This document shows, in pieces, positions 24,401 through 28,214 of a stretch of 28,214 nucleotides of DNA. Source of the DNA: a virus; the IMG/VR virus record IMGVR_UViG_3300020436_000064, positions 1-28,214 of that record; one strand, 5' to 3'. The notes beneath the pieces were generated by a model that did not search any database, was not told the DNA's origin, and was given only the letters and a program-made list of their open reading frames with translations. A program made the translations under genes and the position numbers. Within the stretch, counting starts at the first letter, position 1, and each line of letters starts with the position of its first letter.

Positions 24401-27400
24401 AAATATTACTCCTGAAAAAAGAAAAGAGTTAAATAAAAAAATGGAGAAATTAAATCAACTTGTTAGATTAGATAGTCATAACAAGCTGATGAGATACAAC
24501 AGGTTAAGTGATAAAAACAAAGAGCTTTATTTAGAACTTAGAGCTAAACAAAATTTCCAAGAAAAACAACTTTATCAAATAGCTGGTAGTGCAAACTTTG
24601 GACAAGATGGATTTGCTGAAAATTTTGAAGCAGCAAAGAAAAGAGTTTTAAAAACAAATGATCAACTTCAAGAAGTATTAACTGATACAAGATCAAGACA
24701 GAAATATAAAGACAAGCTTAAAGAACTTAAAAAATTTAATGAAGATGGAGGTTTAAATCTTTCGTTTGTAAATCCAGAAGTTGCTAATGCTAATCGATTA
24801 CTATATGAAACAGCAAAAGAAATGGCAGAGTTGTTGTCTGAAAAACAAGTAATATCTTTTAGTAGCGCGCAAGAAATTGAAAGCTTTATTAAGACAAACA
24901 ATATATCTGATTCAGTTGCAGAAGAGTTAAGAAAAATGGGTTATGCCTACAACGATCCCAATGGCAATATATATTTAAATGAAAATAATATATATTCTTC
25001 TTTGGTAGGTGTTAACTCTCTAGAGCTAGGTCTTACTTTTATGGACGCAAAAGATGTAATAAAAGCTTTAAAGACTGGAGAAGTAGAAACTAATATATTA
25101 ACTCAAGCAAGTACATACGAGCAGTTTAGAGCAGCAATAGCCCCATTACATGAGGTAATACATGATGAAATAGATAGAAGAAAAATATTTAGCGGTGTTT
25201 ATGAAAACGCTAAAGAAGCTGCTATGGGTATTTCAAATGTTTTAAAAAATAAAGTAGACAGCGGTCAATTAGATAGAGGTATATACGAGAAGATAACAAA
25301 AATTATTGATAAGTATAAAAATGAAGATGGAGAGGTTGTAGACGCTAGTGAATTTATAACAGTGTTAGGTGAAGCAATGCTTGGTGGTTATTTAAGTGTT
25401 AATGATTTAGCAAACATGCATGGTGTTAAATCTTTTCTTAATAACATATTTAGAAAATTAGGACCGTTGGGTAGTGCTATGGTAGATATTACTGATCCTT
25501 TTGGAACACCTCAAGACATGTATAATTTTATGGCTGAGTATGTTAGAAAGCAAATTGTAAAAGGAGATGTAACAGCTGTAAGAATACCTGAAGAAGAAAA
25601 AGAAAGATTAAAGCTTGAAACAGAAGGTAGACAATCTGTTGCAAATGTTGATGCGCCTAGACTTGATAAGAAAAAATTTAACCTTCAAAACCTTACTAAC
25701 GAGCAATTAATTAGAAAACTTAAAAATGCTAAAGGTTACGAAAAACAAGTTATAGAAGATATATTAATAGACGCAGCAGCTAGAGTAGGTTTAAGAACAA
25801 TGGGCTTTGATAGTAGAGCTGGTCTTGGAAATATAACGTATGAAGAAGGTTATCAAGTTGCTAGAGAAAGAGTTGTTGATAGAGGTTTATTAAATAAATT
25901 TGATCCCCGTATAAATGATAATTGGAGTACATACGCTGGTAGTCAATTAAAGTTTGATTTAACAGATGTCATAGAGAGAAATAAAAAGAAACTTGATACT
26001 GAAAGTACAGATAGTGAAATTGCTAAACAAGTTGAAGACACTACAGATACTACAACTGAAGTGGTTGAAGAAACTGCTGTTGAAGAAGTAGAACCTACTA
26101 TAGATATATTTGATATATTGCCTCCAGAAATTAGACAAGAAGCTCAAGAAGAAATAGATAGAAAAATAAAAGATAATAACATTGATCTAGGCGATGCTAA
26201 CTTAACGTTTAAGGAGCTACAACAGATAGCTCCATACGAAACATTAGCAAAATATTTTGGAATCCCCGTATCGCGTATTACACAACCGTCAGATAATTTA
26301 AGAAAAGGCGATGACATTTCTAAAATACAAATGTTTATATTAAAAAATGTAGATAGACTTATAAACACTAGACCAAAAGGTAATGCAGATGTTGTTCAGA
26401 CTAAAGCTGTTGGTAATCTTAAAGCTAAACTAGAAGGTGGTCAATCAGCTGGTATAAGATCAAGAAACTTTTTAAACACAGAATACGATAAGGTTTTAGA
26501 CGCAAAGGGTAGACAAAAAAAGATAAACAATAACTTACAGTATAGAATAAAGCCAGGTAATAGAAATAGATTTTTAAAAGCTTCTGGTATTACTAACAAT
26601 AAAGTAGATAAAAACTATATACCAAGAGGTCCTGAGTCTCAATATATAAAAGGTGTATTAGAGTTATTAGCTAGAAACATGGCGTTAACAGGATTTGGCC
26701 AAGCTGTTGATCAGCAACAAGATCAAGCTGTGCAAGAAGAAACTACAACACCAGAAAAAGCAGCAACAAGAAAAGCTACTGTAAGACAAAAGACAGCGCC
26801 TGCTAAAGCACCACTACTTAGGTTTTCTCAAATGGCAAATGAAGTAGAGAAGATTATAAATATAAGAGGTGATTTTAATCTTGATGAAAAAGGTATAGAT
26901 AGATTATTAGAAAATTTAAAGTTAGATAAAACTTTTGATTTAAAAAAATCTGATGGAAGAACTAAGTTTATAGAAGTAATTAAAAAGAACTTACTACCTT
27001 TAATGCCTAAAGAATTTTGGTTTAGTACAAGAAAAGACGGAAAAGTAACTGGTTCTGCTTTTACAGCTAGCAACAAAACGTATGGTTTAAGCATGGGTAA
27101 CAAAGAAGAAGCTGATGCTTACAATGCTTTTAAAGATGAAATATTTGCTATAGGTAATAACCCTGAAACTAAATTTGGAAAACCTATAGAGTATAAAGAT
27201 GAAAATGGAAAAACTATAACTGTTGATTTAAAAAGTGTTACAAAAAATTATAAAACAATTTTTGGTGACAAGACTAATTATAAAGATAAAATAGTAAAAG
27301 GTTTTGAAGATGGATCTATAGATACTTGGAATAAAAGTGTAGCTGCAATACACAAAGAGATGTGGAAGCGTTTTAACAAAGCTCTTAATTCTGAAAATAG

Positions 27401-28214
27401 AACTGCTGAAGCACAAGCTATTGGTACTTATTTAAAACTAGTTGCTAATGACACTTCTAGTTGGCACAAACTTGGTGCTCAATTAGTTGGCTACTCAAAA
27501 GAATTACAGCAAAGAAAAGAAGGTAAAGCTCTTAATATAGAGTTTGAGCACGCTATGCCTGCCACAGCTGCTTACTTGTATTTAATGGATGCAGCGCTGC
27601 AAGATCAAGTAGACTTTAATACAGCATACGATTTAGTTATAGATAACTATAAGCTTATTGTTTTAGATAAAGCCATGGACGATAAACTTCGTAACGCTAG
27701 AACAGCATCGGGTTATAGTTTACAAAGACGTATGCCAGACAACTGGAGTGTTGTAGATGGTAAATGGTGGCAAAGATATTTTAACGAAATAGTTGCTGCT
27801 CAAAATGGAGGTATTGATCCTAACTCTATAATAGGTTTAGATGGCAAATCATTTGCTGAAACATTTAAAGTTGATGCTAAGGGTCAACCAACTACAAAAG
27901 AAATAGAAGACTCTAAACAAAAAGCAGCTAAACCAAATGCTAAAAGATTACCAAAACAAGTTGCTCCAAAGAGACAATCAGTAAGTAATAATGAGATATT
28001 AGATAGATTAGGTAACTTACAAAAAGCTTTTTTAATAGCACAAAACCCAAACAACGAAAGTAAAGGTATAAGTGTTTACGATTTTGATGACACATTGGCT
28101 TTTAGTAAAAGTAAAATTATAGTTACATTTCCTGATGGTAGAGTAACTAAAATTACACCAGCTGAATTTGCGACAGACTCTGTTGATCTTGAAGCCCAAG
28201 GCGCTGTATTTAAT
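21435..28214 (+). CDS. Giant multi-domain virion-type protein, 3' end outside window
   Basis: The frame from ATG 21435 is open for 2260 codons to the window edge. I checked the translation at many points and saw no frameshift. The N-terminal third is charged and helical, with a possible hydrophobic patch at about 557-575 and a coiled coil at about 785-810. A zincin-like motif HEVIH is at 1239-1243 (APLHEVIHDEIDRRK), followed by EFITVLGEAMLGGYL, where E1313 could be the third zinc ligand. Two low-complexity linkers (about 1540-1556, TTEVVEETAVEEVEPT, and about 1761-1794) separate domains. Near 2037-2046 is FEHAMPATAA. At 2216-2221 the HAD signature DFDDTL begins another domain that continues beyond the window. 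Such 'large polyvalent' proteins are packaged in podovirus heads and ejected. Five bases separate it from the previous gene. Confidence 0.75.
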   Translation, partial: MFEEYQDGNTIFEVSPDRLQDFLKQYPNAQKRIKETETPSIVLESEYIGEPLPTTDPPRQYITFNTTQPKVTNNKGQVLRGGLKENFVVYKDEYNPDDYGMSFEEYAKRMGVDIKEEKDSDFEVDESIEPVVLGEKKTRLVPSDKPTAFPALGAEVVEDEIESITPTKKSKALNDYRSEFLERMKFIKPDNYKNEAVSYVFDSYTDKVYKENAEKFRANLRIDEGETFKDEASKTIGFGNVGRRILKRGKDGVVEGEYEQMYNLLQEQMPAELFSMFEQVGFDSSKIDYSTVMKMAEENPNIRNQINNFIQETKAKETTYIQNKYSNVLSTDQMYLAIPQPNPDWNTRQNRVASQNEEVKKRYRAKLAEAGFTPDLIAYYTNNMEFGSNKIPDQFQAASMPGYDDDFILQDPKKAISPEERKAYFKGLEEFEKNQREIFKQEINNYNIRNAPVVQEIADMRSQIESINVDDIKTDGDADYYNSLIEQYNNKVAEYATSDLAQEGLTLYSQSEYLADIGNQIMNQANMQQNVDLAAYGAQFNYNNLDKFIATIETQLLAPGAMLGASIINRIAEGIVSGPFGNNPISQVYNSADEFLSGEEVGDIMLGTSKPDYTGLKNGALNYYKAVTEDYEKEFAPPIKISDVMDDRSAANFGDWLSGATAENGLTIAQVLGPSLVARVSVQLQKQAFKKALTKGKNFDPDLYKLRPGGNIANKEDWIPNVSAGKGYYKKKPGKELFFDESSLDSRLFDLTIKKKALQRANNVTMASFFTATGGGEMGRLEASFQKAESELVKLRAALAEEKDPSKQNEILSQIDYYENVADSAAWQRTFQGLLFGTTEMYAEKFGTLRYVNDVRFTRNMYGRKGLEDTFTKGWRNTSYWKNRAKDLGAGTYNLGYGVAIENVEEILTAAGHGLIKRTVVGSNDPVLKEVNMDLIANTTFASLMMQSPNTASNVYNFIRYESSTYSDYQRAVQYGTERAKIQEQLNDLNITPEKRKELNKKMEKLNQLVRLDSHNKLMRYNRLSDKNKELYLELRAKQNFQEKQLYQIAGSANFGQDGFAENFEAAKKRVLKTNDQLQEVLTDTRSRQKYKDKLKELKKFNEDGGLNLSFVNPEVANANRLLYETAKEMAELLSEKQVISFSSAQEIESFIKTNNISDSVAEELRKMGYAYNDPNGNIYLNENNIYSSLVGVNSLELGLTFMDAKDVIKALKTGEVETNILTQASTYEQFRAAIAPLHEVIHDEIDRRKIFSGVYENAKEAAMGISNVLKNKVDSGQLDRGIYEKITKIIDKYKNEDGEVVDASEFITVLGEAMLGGYLSVNDLANMHGVKSFLNNIFRKLGPLGSAMVDITDPFGTPQDMYNFMAEYVRKQIVKGDVTAVRIPEEEKERLKLETEGRQSVANVDAPRLDKKKFNLQNLTNEQLIRKLKNAKGYEKQVIEDILIDAAARVGLRTMGFDSRAGLGNITYEEGYQVARERVVDRGLLNKFDPRINDNWSTYAGSQLKFDLTDVIERNKKKLDTESTDSEIAKQVEDTTDTTTEVVEETAVEEVEPTIDIFDILPPEIRQEAQEEIDRKIKDNNIDLGDANLTFKELQQIAPYETLAKYFGIPVSRITQPSDNLRKGDDISKIQMFILKNVDRLINTRPKGNADVVQTKAVGNLKAKLEGGQSAGIRSRNFLNTEYDKVLDAKGRQKKINNNLQYRIKPGNRNRFLKASGITNNKVDKNYIPRGPESQYIKGVLELLARNMALTGFGQAVDQQQDQAVQEETTTPEKAATRKATVRQKTAPAKAPLLRFSQMANEVEKIINIRGDFNLDEKGIDRLLENLKLDKTFDLKKSDGRTKFIEVIKKNLLPLMPKEFWFSTRKDGKVTGSAFTASNKTYGLSMGNKEEADAYNAFKDEIFAIGNNPETKFGKPIEYKDENGKTITVDLKSVTKNYKTIFGDKTNYKDKIVKGFEDGSIDTWNKSVAAIHKEMWKRFNKALNSENRTAEAQAIGTYLKLVANDTSSWHKLGAQLVGYSKELQQRKEGKALNIEFEHAMPATAAYLYLMDAALQDQVDFNTAYDLVIDNYKLIVLDKAMDDKLRNARTASGYSLQRRMPDNWSVVDGKWWQRYFNEIVAAQNGGIDPNSIIGLDGKSFAETFKVDAKGQPTTKEIEDSKQKAAKPNAKRLPKQVAPKRQSVSNNEILDRLGNLQKAFLIAQNPNNESKGISVYDFDDTLAFSKSKIIVTFPDGRVTKITPAEFATDSVDLEAQGAVFN

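Noticed and set aside
24668-27416. Several short antisense frames over the giant protein gene
   Set aside because: All oppose a continuous 2260-codon frame and show the Phe/Ser/Ile-rich composition typical of antisense shadows in AT-rich DNA.
21435-28214. Virion RNA polymerase in the giant protein
   Set aside because: crAss-like phages carry a giant polymerase with a DxDGD-type motif. I saw only a HAD-type DFDDTL and no such polymerase signature in the visible part.
1-28214. tRNA genes, CRISPR arrays, insertion sequences or integrase
   Set aside because: I found no cloverleaf-like GC-rich segments, regularly spaced repeats, transposase or recombinase motifs. All space is taken by structural genes with short spacers.

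Overview
The window is an AT-rich, almost gap-free phage structural module. Every recognisable gene lies on the + strand, and most junctions are 0-40 bases or overlaps. The largest conserved proteins are a terminase large subunit (741 aa), a portal (804 aa), a major capsid protein (493 aa) and a very large tail-stabilisation or 'muzzle' protein. Their sequences and order look to me like a crAss-like (Crassvirales-type) podovirus, or a closely related marine podovirus lineage. Start codons lack Shine-Dalgarno sites and are preceded by A/T-rich leaders, as is usual for Bacteroidota hosts. I therefore infer a marine Bacteroidota phage, most likely known from metagenomes. This comes from remembered family patterns, not a search. 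I see no integrase, repressor, tRNA, CRISPR array or insertion sequence.

Layout. (1) 1-891 is an exit or lysis-like block: the C-terminal end of a small protein with an EF-hand/dockerin-like calcium loop, a small protein with an HExxH zinc-peptidase motif, and a GTA-type holin-like membrane protein. (2) 927-2013 holds a coiled-coil protein, a small unknown, and a protein that appears to contain two tandem GroES-like domains. (3) 1937-6849 is the packaging block: putative small terminase, large terminase and portal. (4) 6880-9554 is head assembly: an acidic scaffold-like protein and the major capsid protein, ended by a strong GC hairpin with a UUCG loop. (5) 9620-10396 is one gene of unknown function isolated between two hairpin terminators. 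(6) 10446-18534 is the neck and tail: two ring/adaptor-type proteins, then the muzzle protein, apparently split into a 1526-aa and a 513-aa gene. (7) 18545-28214 holds a GNAT-like protein, two proteins likely to be internal virion (cargo) proteins, and a giant protein open for 2260 codons to the window edge. The giant carries a zincin-like HEVIH motif and, at its visible end, the start of a HAD-type DFDDTL motif.

How the genes fit together. Small and large terminase load DNA through the portal into a head built by the scaffold-like and capsid proteins, perhaps folded with help from the GroES-like protein. The ring proteins and two-part muzzle close the neck and tail. The cargo proteins and the giant multi-domain protein are probably packaged and ejected at infection. 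The holin-like protein and small metallopeptidase would act at lysis. The most unusual points are the giant protein's enzyme-like motifs, a sharply bounded synonymous GC3 island inside the large terminase gene, the double GroES-like protein, and the split muzzle.
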